Notes: generated from the letters alone by a model not told the origin. Positions 6,677 to 13,485 are shown, counted from the first letter of the stretch. The stretch: DNA of 14,976 bases from Actinomycetota bacterium (GCA_009704155.1 WLES01000007.1:1-14976); one strand, 5' to 3'. Program-made: numbers and translations.

Positions 6677-7698
6677 CCGAAGAGAAGTGCGGCCTCTTCC
6701 CATCTGGCCATGGGCACTTGCTTGAGCTGACCGAGTGCAGCAGAAAACGGGACGGTCACAATGTCGGTGCCCCTGAGGGAAACCATTTGACCCCACTGCT
6801 TCTCATCGATTACTCGAACGGCATTCATTCCAAATCGCGTTGCGAGAACACGGTCAAATGCCGACGGGGTCCCGCCGCGTTGAATGTGTCCGAGCGTGGT
6901 CGCACGGGTTTCGATTCCGGTCGCCGCTTCGATTAGCGGAGCGAGCTTTTCACCGATACCGCCTAGACGGGGGCGGCCAAAAGCATCGAGCCCTCGTTCA
7001 CTGTGTGCGTCATCCATCGTGTCAAGCAGGAACCCTTCAGCAACACACACGAGCGGTGCGCGCCCGCGCGCTGCGGCAGAAGACACCCACGCGACGATTT
7101 CGTCGAGAGAGGTTTCTCGCTCCGGGATAAGAATCGCGTGCGCACCAGCGGCCATCCCAGAGTGAAGAGCAATCCAGCCGACATGCCGCCCCATCACCTC
7201 GGCGACCATGCAGCGGTGGTGTGAGTCTCCCGTAGTCCTCAATCGATCCATCGCGTCGGTCGCAATGTTGACGGCCGTGTCAAACCCGAAGGTGTAGTCC
7301 GTGGCGGAAAGGTCGTTGTCGACGGTCTTCGGAACACCGACGATCTTGACACCCTCGTCAGCTAAGCGATTCGCCGCGGCGAGAGTTCCTTCGCCGCCGA
7401 TGACGAGGAGCGCATCCATCCCCGCTCCAGCCATCACCTCGTTAATGCGGTCGATTCCGCCCTTGCCTTCAAATGGGTTCGTTCGCGACGAGCCCAGGAT
7501 AGTTCCACCGAGTTTGCCGATCCCTTTGACATCGGAGCGACTGAGTGGCTGGAAGTCGGCATCGACAAGCCCGCGCCACCCGTCCTTTATTCCGAGAAAG
7601 GTCATGCCGTATTGCCGTTCGCCGTTGAGTACGGCACCTCGAATAACCGCGTTGAGGCCGGGGGCATCTCCACCCGAAGTCAGAACACCAATGCGCAT
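6673..7698 (-). CDS. pfkA: 6-phosphofructokinase, group III, probably ATP-dependent
   Basis: A 341-residue enzyme that phosphorylates fructose 6-phosphate at C1 in glycolysis. Motifs: SGGDAPGLNA at 8 to 17, LGGTILGSSR (63-72), GGEGT (101-105), PKTVDND (123-129, with Asp127 as catalytic base), MGRHVGW and LGHIQRGG. Gly104 marks ATP users, because PPi enzymes have Asp there. Lys124, however, is typical of PPi enzymes. This Gly104/Lys124 mix is known for ATP-dependent actinobacterial group-III enzymes. Length is normal. No Shine-Dalgarno is seen; CAGAAT ends six bases before the ATG, which suggests a leaderless mRNA. Cotranscription with the Lrp gene 55 bases upstream is also possible. The TAA overlaps the hemD stop. 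Confidence 0.93.
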   Translation of the reverse strand: MRIGVLTSGGDAPGLNAVIRGAVLNGERQYGMTFLGIKDGWRGLVDADFQPLSRSDVKGIGKLGGTILGSSRTNPFEGKGGIDRINEVMAGAGMDALLVIGGEGTLAAANRLADEGVKIVGVPKTVDNDLSATDYTFGFDTAVNIATDAMDRLRTTGDSHHRCMVAEVMGRHVGWIALHSGMAAGAHAILIPERETSLDEIVAWVSSAAARGRAPLVCVAEGFLLDTMDDAHSERGLDAFGRPRLGGIGEKLAPLIEAATGIETRATTLGHIQRGGTPSAFDRVLATRFGMNAVRVIDEKQWGQMVSLRGTDIVTVPFSAALGQLKQVPMARWEEAALLFG

Positions 7699-7704
7699 AG
7701 TTCT

Positions 7705-7710
7705 ATTCTG
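7705..7710 (-). promoter_or_regulatory. candidate leaderless -10 of pfkA
   Basis: On the minus strand CAGAAT ends six bases before the pfkA ATG, the same geometry as the other leaderless candidates here, but its first base is C rather than T, so it is the weakest of the set. No -35 is evident. The rest of the 55-base gap to the lrp stop shows no terminator. Confidence 0.35.
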
Positions 7711-7753
7711 GCTGATTGACCGGGGGCTCTGCGCATGTCAGAACAAGCGAGAG

Positions 7754-8191
7754 TTAGAGGATGCGGCGGTGAACCAGTCGAGAAAGCAGAATCGAGGACC
7801 GTGTGTGGTCAACATTCGGCGCTTGGCGCACCTTTTCGAGCGCTGTTTCTAAAGCGGGTATTGAATGGGCGCGCATGTGGAGGATTGCGTCAGCTTGACC
7901 CGAGACTGTGCCCGCGTACACGACCTCGGGAACGGTTTGGAGGATTGCTTGAAGTTCTTCAGGGGCGACCGTTCCTCGGCAGTAGAGCTCGACGTACGCT
8001 TCGACACCGACACCCTCCGCTGCAGGGTCAACCTGCACAGTGAATCCGCGAATTGCGCCCGATTCAACTAGTCGATCGATGCGGCGCTTGACGGCGCTCG
8101 CCGAGAGGCCAACAACATCGCCGATGTCCGCGTATCCGGCGCGAGCATTGTCGCGAAGTTGTTCAATGATTCGGCGGTCAGTTGCGTCCAT
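7754..8191 (-). CDS. Lrp/AsnC family transcriptional regulator
   Basis: A 145-residue DNA-binding regulator. The N-terminal AsnC-type helix-turn-helix starts LDATD-like (MDATDRRIIEQLRDNARAGYADIGDVVGLS, read in two parts at 1-15 and 16-31) and has recognition helix ASAVKRRIDRL at 31 to 41. A linker, GAIRGFTVQVD, leads to the C-terminal RAM ligand-binding domain (about 65 to 140), with VPEVVYAGTVSGQADAIL around 87 to 104. Such proteins form octamers, sense amino acids or related small molecules, and often repress themselves. The ATG is six bases after TAAGGT, and a perfect inverted repeat lies just upstream at 8209-8223, suggesting autoregulation. The next gene downstream is pfkA. The effector cannot be read from the sequence. 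Confidence 0.92.
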   Translation of the reverse strand: MDATDRRIIEQLRDNARAGYADIGDVVGLSASAVKRRIDRLVESGAIRGFTVQVDPAAEGVGVEAYVELYCRGTVAPEELQAILQTVPEVVYAGTVSGQADAILHMRAHSIPALETALEKVRQAPNVDHTRSSILLSRLVHRRIL

Positions 8192-8197
8192 TACTCA

Positions 8198-8203
8198 ACC
8201 TTA
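8198..8203 (-). promoter_or_regulatory. leaderless -10 of the lrp-family gene
   Basis: TAAGGT on the minus strand ends six bases before the ATG at 8191. The same hexamer serves as -10 of the YtxH operon promoter. No good -35 is visible because the region is occupied by the inverted repeat at 8209-8223. An AAGG within the hexamer could also act as a weak ribosome site, so leaderless status is not certain. Confidence 0.5.
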
Positions 8204-8208
8204 CGAGA

Positions 8209-8223
8209 TTCTGAGCTTCAGAA
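8209..8223. promoter_or_regulatory. candidate Lrp-family operator (15-bp inverted repeat)
   Basis: TTCTGA (8209-8214), spacer GCT, TCAGAA (8218-8223): perfect six-base arms and total length 15, the usual size of an Lrp/AsnC box. Its centre is about 25 bases upstream of the predicted transcript start at 8191, between the -35 and -10 positions, which suits autorepression. The arms are too short and lack a T-tract for a terminator of the upstream MFS gene. Confidence 0.5.
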
Positions 8224-8248
8224 GTGGGGATGGCGCAGTATTCGTGCG

Positions 8249-9583
8249 TCAGGGAGCTCGGTGGGTAATGGTGATGAGCTGTGTCGCGGTGTCTTCATTC
8301 GATGGCGTGTGACGAAAAGCCGACCTAATGGTTTCACTCGACGAGATGTTGTGGCTTGTTCGCATCCAGATGAGCCCGATCAGCGCTGCGAGTAGGCCAC
8401 CCACGGCAGCGACACCGACAGCCCACCTCGGGCCAAAGTTGTTTGCAACGAACCCGGTGAGCGGGGAACCGAGGGGCGTTCCGCCAATCACGACGGTCGA
8501 GAAGATCGCCATCACGCGCCCGCGAAACTTATCGTCTGTGGAAACCTGCAAATAGGAATTCGAGGTCGCCACCATGAGAATCGCGCCGAGACCGAGGATG
8601 GGGTAGAGAACGATGAACATCGTGACGGTTGGGGCTATCGCAGCCAACCCTGCCCCGACGGCAATTGTGAGAGCAGCAACAACAATCACGCTCAGCCGGG
8701 GGCGTCGCGAGCGCGCGACGAGGAGAGCACCGGCAATGGATCCGACGGCGAGCGCTGATGTCATGAATCCGTAGTCGTGCGCACCAAGCCCAAATTCAAC
8801 GACGGCCATGGTCGCGGAAAAGATGCCGAAATTGAATACAAGGGCGCCCACGATGAGTGCCATGACCAACACCACGACAATGTCCGGACGCGAGCGGATG
8901 TAAGCCAACCCCTCACCGAACTGACCCTTAGCCTTGGCAACCTTGGAAACAGGGTGGAATTCAGCCTGCCGCAGCAGTGCGACCGCAACAACGGCCGCCG
9001 CGTAGCACGCTGCGGAAAACGTGAGTGTCCAACCCGTTCCGAGGGTCGTAATGGAGAGGCCGGCAAGCGCGGGCCCAACCAGTCGCGAGGTGTTGAACAT
9101 CATCGAGTTCATACCAATCGCATTGGGGATGTTTCCCGTGCCGACGAGTTCGCTGACGAACGCCATCCTCGCGGGTGCTTCAAATGCTTGACTGATTCCG
9201 AGCCCCAGAGCGAGTGCATAAACCAGTGGGAGGGTAGCGACGCCCATCACCACCGCGACTCCGAGAATCAGCCCGAGTGTCAGTTCGACGAGTGTGGTTG
9301 TCAGGATGATTGCACGACCACTGACCCTGTCAACTAGAGGGCCGACGAATGGACCCAACACAAGAATCGGGCCGAACTGGAGTGACAGACTGATGCCGAC
9401 AGCGACGGCATCGTTGTCGGTGAGCTCTGTCAAGACAAGCCAGTCCTGGGCTGTTCGCTGAGCCCACGAGCCAATGTTGGCAATCAGTGCGCCGATAATC
9501 CACAGTCGAAAGTTTCGAACGGCAAGTGCCCTGAAGGTCTCTCGTCGCGGTTTCTTTGACTCTGGCTTCCGACGCGCGCTCAC
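8249..9583 (-). CDS. MFS transporter, EntS/MFS_3-like exporter
   Basis: A 444-residue major facilitator with about twelve hydrophobic helices, in the inner membrane. The N-terminus RNFRLWIIGALIANIGSWAQRTAQDWLVL and the loop PLVDRVSGR after TM2 resemble the MFS_3 group (EntS enterobactin exporter relatives). SQAFEAPARMAFVSELV and GPALAG in the middle, and DDKFRGRVMAIFSTV in the second half, are further hallmarks of that group. Substrate cannot be told; members export siderophores, macrolides or other drugs. The start is GTG at 9583; TAGGAT ends six bases upstream, and the AGGA inside it could double as a ribosome site. It is divergent from the alpha/beta hydrolase. The last 30 residues are hydrophilic. 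A 57-base gap separates it from the downstream regulator gene. Confidence 0.9.
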   Translation of the reverse strand: MSARRKPESKKPRRETFRALAVRNFRLWIIGALIANIGSWAQRTAQDWLVLTELTDNDAVAVGISLSLQFGPILVLGPFVGPLVDRVSGRAIILTTTLVELTLGLILGVAVVMGVATLPLVYALALGLGISQAFEAPARMAFVSELVGTGNIPNAIGMNSMMFNTSRLVGPALAGLSITTLGTGWTLTFSAACYAAAVVAVALLRQAEFHPVSKVAKAKGQFGEGLAYIRSRPDIVVVLVMALIVGALVFNFGIFSATMAVVEFGLGAHDYGFMTSALAVGSIAGALLVARSRRPRLSVIVVAALTIAVGAGLAAIAPTVTMFIVLYPILGLGAILMVATSNSYLQVSTDDKFRGRVMAIFSTVVIGGTPLGSPLTGFVANNFGPRWAVGVAAVGGLLAALIGLIWMRTSHNISSSETIRSAFRHTPSNEDTATQLITITHRAP

Positions 9584-9589
9584 TTAGTC

Positions 9590-9595
9590 ATCCTA
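9590..9595 (-). promoter_or_regulatory. candidate leaderless -10 of the MFS exporter
   Basis: TAGGAT on the minus strand ends six bases before GTG 9583. The overlapping AGGA could instead be a Shine-Dalgarno, so this is one of the ambiguous cases. No -35 is clear. Confidence 0.42.
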
Positions 9596-9621
9596 CGACT
9601 GCACCAAAACCTATCGAGTCC

Positions 9622-9627
9622 TACACT
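9622..9627 (+). promoter_or_regulatory. leaderless -10 of the hydrolase-lplA operon
   Basis: TACACT ends six bases before ATG 9634. The bases between are TTCCCT, with no purine-rich ribosome site anywhere in the preceding 30 bases, so this is the clearest leaderless candidate of the window. The 50-base gap to the divergent MFS start holds nothing else recognised. Confidence 0.55.
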
Positions 9628-9633
9628 TTCCCT

Positions 9634-10497
9634 ATGGCCACTAAACATGCACAGCATCGAACCTTCACCGACGCAGACGGCGTTGTCATTCACTTCACCG
9701 TGTGGCAAGCAGAAGCACCGATTGGAATCGTCCAGATCAGCCACGGGCAGGGCGAACACTCTCAGCGATACGCCGGCCTCGCAGCGTTTCTCGTCGGCAA
9801 GGGTTTCACCGTTTACGCCGACGACCATCGCGGGCACGGCGAGACCTGGCGCGATCAGTGGGGCGGAGACACCAGCAAATTCGGAATGCCGGGAGTTCGA
9901 GGAATTCGCGGAATGATCGACGCAATCAACGGCCTCACGGCAATCGCGCGTTCGGAAAACCCTGGGCTACCACTCGCCTTCCTCGGGCATTCAATGGGCT
10001 CGCTACTCGGCCAGATTCAACTCGATGAGGGCTCGCTCGACGCTGACCTCGTTGTGTGGTCGGGAACAGCACTTCGCACACCGTTCACGATGAACGCAGG
10101 CGACCTGAATGCCAAACACAAGCACCTCGGAACCACGGGCCACGAATGGCTGAGTCGCGACACCAACGTTCACCACGCATTCGCAGCTGATCCGCTGACT
10201 TTTCACGCAGTCGTGATCAAACAATTCGGTCTTCCCGATGGAATCAAACTCTTCGGTTTTCCCAAGCCGGCGCGACGTGATGTGCCGATTCTGATGCTCC
10301 TCGGCGGAGAAGACGCGCTCGGCTCCGAGAGGAGTGTCGCTTCGTTGGCACGGCGCTACCTCGCGAAGGGCTACTCGGACGTCAAGTTGATTGTTTACAA
10401 AGGCGCTCGCCATGAGGTCTATAACGAAACGAATCGTGACGAGGTCATGAACGATCTGCTCGCGTGGATTAACGACCACCTCCCGTCCGCGCGATGA
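9634..10497 (+). CDS. alpha/beta hydrolase, monoacylglycerol lipase/lysophospholipase-like
   Basis: A 287-residue serine hydrolase of the Hydrolase_4 (PldB/YtpA/MGL) type, probably cytoplasmic since no signal peptide is visible. Landmarks: oxyanion segment SHGQGEHSQRY at 36 to 46, DDHRGHGE at 63 to 70, nucleophile elbow GHSMG with Ser120, acid Asp227 in GGEDAL, and His260 in GARHEVYNE. The triad is complete. Family members cleave monoacylglycerols, lysophospholipids or other acyl esters. ATG 9634 is chosen because MATKHAQHRTFTDADG fits the family start and TACACT sits six bases upstream; the longer frame from 9556 would run back through the divergent MFS start. The stop overlaps the lplA start as ATGA, so the two proteins are made together, which raises the possibility of a lipoyl or other acyl substrate. 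Confidence 0.9.
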   Translation: MATKHAQHRTFTDADGVVIHFTVWQAEAPIGIVQISHGQGEHSQRYAGLAAFLVGKGFTVYADDHRGHGETWRDQWGGDTSKFGMPGVRGIRGMIDAINGLTAIARSENPGLPLAFLGHSMGSLLGQIQLDEGSLDADLVVWSGTALRTPFTMNAGDLNAKHKHLGTTGHEWLSRDTNVHHAFAADPLTFHAVVIKQFGLPDGIKLFGFPKPARRDVPILMLLGGEDALGSERSVASLARRYLAKGYSDVKLIVYKGARHEVYNETNRDEVMNDLLAWINDHLPSAR

Positions 10498-11543
10498 AGG
10501 GCGAATACAAAGTCCCTGGCGGAAAACTGGTTGTCGTCGAGGCGGAGGAACAAGACGGAGCACTCGTTGACGTCCGAGTGTCAGGAGATTTTTTCCTCGA
10601 ACCAGATGAAGCCCTCGATGCCATCACCTCAGCGATTGAGGGACTTCCCGTCAGCGCAGATGCTGGTGAGATAGCTCGTCGCGTTCGAGATGCACTGCCC
10701 GCCGATGTCGTCATGCTGGGCTTTCACCCCGAAGCTGTCGCGACAGCTGTTCGCCGTGCCATTGCACACGCACGGTCGTTCACCGAGTACACGTGGGATT
10801 ACCTTCCGCCCGTTGCCATGACCGCTGCCGAACACATGGCCCTCGACCAGGTGCTCGCTGAAGAACTCGGCGCAGGTCGCCGCGGCCCGACACTGCGTGT
10901 GTGGGAATGGGCCGAACCCGCGATCATCATCGGATCGTTTCAGTCGCTGAGAAACGAAGTTGATTCCGAGGAAGCCGCGGCGCGAAACATCGGCATTCAT
11001 CGCCGAATTAGCGGCGGCGGCACGATGTTCATTGAACCGGGAAACACAATCACCTATTCGCTCTACGCTCCGGCCGAGCTCGTGCAGGGGATGTCGTTTG
11101 CCGACAGTTACGCGTTCTTGGACGATTGGGTGTTGCAGGCACTTCACTCCATCGGGATTGATGCCGAATACAAACCGCTCAACGACATCGCAAGCCCGCA
11201 GGGAAAAATCGGTGGAGCTGCTCAAAAGCGATTGGGCAACGGTGCGGTGCTTCACCACGTCACGATGGCGTACGACATCGACGCCGACACGATGATGCAG
11301 GTCCTCCGCATTGGCCGAGAGAAGTTGTCGGATAAAGGTGTTGCGAGCGCGGGGAAGCGCGTTGACCCGATCAAGTCGCAGTCGGGGATGACTCGAGCCG
11401 AGGTTATCGACGCCATGGTCGGAACGTTCCGGGAGCTCTATGGATTGCGCGACAGTGAACTCTCGTCAGACGAGAAGGCTCGCACCGCAGAACTTGTCGC
11501 GACCAAGTTCACGTCTGACGAGTGGTTGCGTCGAGTTCCCTGA
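10494..11543 (+). CDS. lipoate-protein ligase with N-terminal accessory domain
   Basis: A 349-residue fusion in which the LplA accessory domain precedes the catalytic domain. Residues 4 to about 90 match the Lip_prot_lig_C type (EYKVPGGKLVVVE, VSGDFFLEPDEAL), which is C-terminal in E. coli LplA and a separate protein in Thermoplasma. Residues about 95 to 320 are the LplA/LipB/BirA catalytic fold: lipoyl-AMP loop RRISGGG at 170 to 176, PGNTITYS (182-189), and GKIGGAAQK (237-245) with Lys238 as the lipoate-activating lysine. The expected reaction is ATP-dependent attachment of free lipoate (or octanoate) to E2 subunits or GcvH. The start overlaps the hydrolase stop (ATGA). The TGA directly abuts the stop of the convergent response regulator. 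A biotin or octanoate substrate cannot be excluded from sequence alone. Confidence 0.88.
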   Translation: MKGEYKVPGGKLVVVEAEEQDGALVDVRVSGDFFLEPDEALDAITSAIEGLPVSADAGEIARRVRDALPADVVMLGFHPEAVATAVRRAIAHARSFTEYTWDYLPPVAMTAAEHMALDQVLAEELGAGRRGPTLRVWEWAEPAIIIGSFQSLRNEVDSEEAAARNIGIHRRISGGGTMFIEPGNTITYSLYAPAELVQGMSFADSYAFLDDWVLQALHSIGIDAEYKPLNDIASPQGKIGGAAQKRLGNGAVLHHVTMAYDIDADTMMQVLRIGREKLSDKGVASAGKRVDPIKSQSGMTRAEVIDAMVGTFRELYGLRDSELSSDEKARTAELVATKFTSDEWLRRVP

Positions 11544-12221
11544 TTACGCTTCGAACTTATAGCCGAGACCGCGCACCGTCACGAGGTGCACTGGGTTTGC
11601 TGCGTCTGCTTCGATCTTTGACCTGATCCTCTTGACGTGAACGTCGAGCGTCTTGGTGTCACCGTAATAGTTGGCTCCCCAGACGCGGTCGATGATTTGA
11701 CCACGCGTGAGGACACGGTTGACGTTGTCCATTAGGTACTCGAGAAGTTCAAATTCCTTGAGAGGAAATGTCACTGGAACGCCTCCGACAGTGACGCTGT
11801 GTCGCTCGGAGTCGAGTCGAACGGGCCCAGCTTCCAGAATTGTCGGTGCTTCGTTTCCGCTTGAACCGCGGCGAAGGACAGCTTTCATCCGCGCGAGAAG
11901 TTCTCTCGTTGAATACGGTTTGGTGATGTAGTCGTCTGCACCGAGTTCGAGCCCAACCACTTTGTCAACTTCCCCGTCTTTGGCCGTCAACATAATGATT
12001 GGAACGCTCGAGTGCTGCCGGATTTCGCGGCACACATCTGTCCCGCTCATTCCAGGCAACATCAGATCGAGAAGCACGATGTCTGGTTTGACCTTGGCGA
12101 AGAGCGCGAGCGCGTCCGCGCCATCTTCCACGCCGTGGACGGTGAACCCTTCTTTTTCGAGGAGAAAGATCAGCGGTTCGAGCAGAGACTTTTCGTCTTC
12201 GACGACGAGAACAGTTGTCAT
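11544..12221 (-). CDS. regX3: OmpR/PhoB-family response regulator, RegX3-like
   Basis: A 225-residue response regulator. The receiver domain (1 to about 115) has Glu8/Asp9/Glu10 acidic pocket residues, phospho-acceptor Asp52 (LLDLMLPG), Thr79 and Lys101 (TKPY). The winged-helix domain (about 130 to 225) carries FPLKEFELLEYLM, VLTRGQIIDRVWG, TLDVHVKRIRSKIE and the closing VRGLGYKFEA. It is expected to bind PHO-box repeats and control phosphate uptake genes when phosphate is scarce. The pairing with a SenX3-like kinase and a divergent phoU gives the assignment; the actinobacterial PhoP of the PhoR-PhoP pair is equivalent. The ATG overlaps the kinase stop as ATGA, and CTGGAG lies upstream as ribosome site. 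The TAA directly abuts the lplA stop with no terminator. Confidence 0.92.
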   Translation of the reverse strand: MTTVLVVEDEKSLLEPLIFLLEKEGFTVHGVEDGADALALFAKVKPDIVLLDLMLPGMSGTDVCREIRQHSSVPIIMLTAKDGEVDKVVGLELGADDYITKPYSTRELLARMKAVLRRGSSGNEAPTILEAGPVRLDSERHSVTVGGVPVTFPLKEFELLEYLMDNVNRVLTRGQIIDRVWGANYYGDTKTLDVHVKRIRSKIEADAANPVHLVTVRGLGYKFEA

Positions 12222-13357
12222 AGGTTTACTCCAGGTTGTTGAGGTTCGAAGCGGGGAAGTGAAACGGTGAAAGTCGAGCCTGCACCGATTTGTGAGACGA
12301 CGCTGACGTCGCCACCGTGACTGAGGCTGATGTGTTTCACAAGACTGAGGCCGAGACCGGTTCCGCCCGTGACACGTGATCGTGATGGATCGACGCGATA
12401 AAAACGTTCAAAAACACGTTCGAGCTCTTCCGCTGGAATCCCCACGCCGGTGTCGCTCACCGCAATGCGCACAGAGCTCTTCGTGGCCGTCACGGATATT
12501 CCCACGGTCGTGTCCGATTCCGAATAATTGATCGCGTTGTCAATTAAGTTCTTTACGGCAACCGTCAGCAATTCGACATCACCGACCACCCAGAGGGAGT
12601 CGGGGCATTTCGGCTCAACCGCAATCCGCTTCGATTCCGCAAGGACGGAGCAACGCTCAATCGCTTCCGCAACGAGGTCCGAAGTTCGAAGCGGGAGTGC
12701 TTCGGCGAGAACGTCAACGGTCTGTACCCTCGACAGTTGGATGATTCCCTGAACGAGCTCGCCTAATCGACGCGACTCCGTTCGGAGGTTCGTGGAGAAT
12801 TTCTTGACCGTATCTGGGTCGTCCGTTGCGTCGATGAGAGCCTCCGCAAGAAGACCGATGGCGCCGATGGGTGTCTTCAGTTCGTGTGAAATGTTTGCAA
12901 GAAAATCCCGCCTGGCTTCGTCAAGTCGACGGCTCTCAGTTTTGTCATCCAGCAGGACAACAACATTTCGATTGCTCGCAATCACCGTTTTCACGTCGAA
13001 GAGCCGCATCTCTTTTCGCGCAGTCCCTCGCAGCTCCATTTCGACAACAAGCGGTCGCCCCTGCTTTCGTGTGTCGTCGACGAGGCGGAGGATGTCCGAA
13101 TCGTTGATTCGTTTTTTCCGAACAATCCCCATTGCGGCAGCACTCGCACTTGATCGGACGACACTGTCGGTGTAGTCAACAATGATTCCCGCCGTCGCAA
13201 TGACGTCGATAAGCGCAGATCCAGCTTCAAGTACGTTGATGTCGGATTGGCTGAATTCACCAGCTCGGCGCGCGTAGCGCCAGGTGCCAACACCCACAGC
13301 GGACGCAGTAATCGCGGCGGTGATGACGACCACCACCACAACTTCACTCCACGCCAT
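12218..13357 (-). CDS. senX3: sensor histidine kinase, SenX3/PhoR-like
   Basis: A 379-residue membrane kinase. A single hydrophobic helix at about 6 to 26 anchors it, with no sizeable extracellular sensor, as in SenX3. A degenerate PAS region fills about 45 to 140. The HisKA segment DFLANISHELKTPIGAIGLLAEAL-type (151-174) holds His158. The ATPase part has N box NLIDNAINYS (Asn274), DTGVGIP (302-308), FERFYRVD and GGTGLGLS (331-338). The H-box region closely resembles M. tuberculosis SenX3 from memory. With no external sensor, phosphate status is probably read through PhoU and the Pst transporter, as known for this family. ATG 13357 follows TAATCT by six bases. The stop overlaps the regulator start (ATGA). 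Confidence 0.92.
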   Translation of the reverse strand: MAWSEVVVVVVITAAITASAVGVGTWRYARRAGEFSQSDINVLEAGSALIDVIATAGIIVDYTDSVVRSSASAAAMGIVRKKRINDSDILRLVDDTRKQGRPLVVEMELRGTARKEMRLFDVKTVIASNRNVVVLLDDKTESRRLDEARRDFLANISHELKTPIGAIGLLAEALIDATDDPDTVKKFSTNLRTESRRLGELVQGIIQLSRVQTVDVLAEALPLRTSDLVAEAIERCSVLAESKRIAVEPKCPDSLWVVGDVELLTVAVKNLIDNAINYSESDTTVGISVTATKSSVRIAVSDTGVGIPAEELERVFERFYRVDPSRSRVTGGTGLGLSLVKHISLSHGGDVSVVSQIGAGSTFTVSLPRFEPQQPGVNL

Positions 13358-13363
13358 ATCCCC

Positions 13364-13392
13364 AGATTAGGTGACGAGGGAAGTCGCTCCAA
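13364..13392 (-). promoter_or_regulatory. leaderless promoter of the kinase-regulator operon
   Basis: On the minus strand TTGGAG (13387-13392) and TAATCT (13364-13369) are separated by 17 bases, and the -10 ends six bases before ATG 13357. This is the only leaderless candidate here with a TTG-type -35 at ideal spacing. The GGGGAT between -10 and ATG is too close to the ATG for a normal ribosome site. Confidence 0.55.
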
Positions 13393-13428
13393 GTGCCGCA
13401 GCCCGGTTCGTGCGATAATTAGAACGCA

Positions 13429-13461
13429 ATTCACGGTCAGTTTCCCTTCCGTTCACCGCGT
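13429..13461 (+). promoter_or_regulatory. candidate PHO box (three 11-bp direct repeats) upstream of phoU
   Basis: Three consecutive 11-base units begin ATTCACG (13429), GTTTCCC (13440) and GTTCACC (13451). The last is identical to the GTTCACC core known for Streptomyces PhoP boxes, and the others differ by two bases each. The spacing of 11 also fits OmpR-family tandem binding. It lies in the 142-base gap between the kinase and phoU, about 40 bases upstream of the phoU ATG. Possible -10 hexamers for phoU are GATAAT (13414-13419) or GAATAT (13478-13483); neither is decisive. Confidence 0.5.
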
Positions 13462-13485
13462 GATGGGACGTTGGGTTGAATATTA

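Noticed and set aside
6673..7698. Pyrophosphate-dependent phosphofructokinase
   Set aside because: Lys124 is PPi-like, but residue 104 is Gly rather than Asp, as in ATP-dependent actinobacterial group-III enzymes.
8192..8248. Intrinsic terminator between the MFS and lrp-like genes
   Set aside because: The only inverted repeat has six-base arms with a three-base spacer and no T-tract on either strand; an operator explains it better.
10629..11258. Open 209-codon minus-strand frame opposite lplA
   Set aside because: Antisense to the lipoate ligase, whose motifs are intact; the translation shows no recognisable domain.
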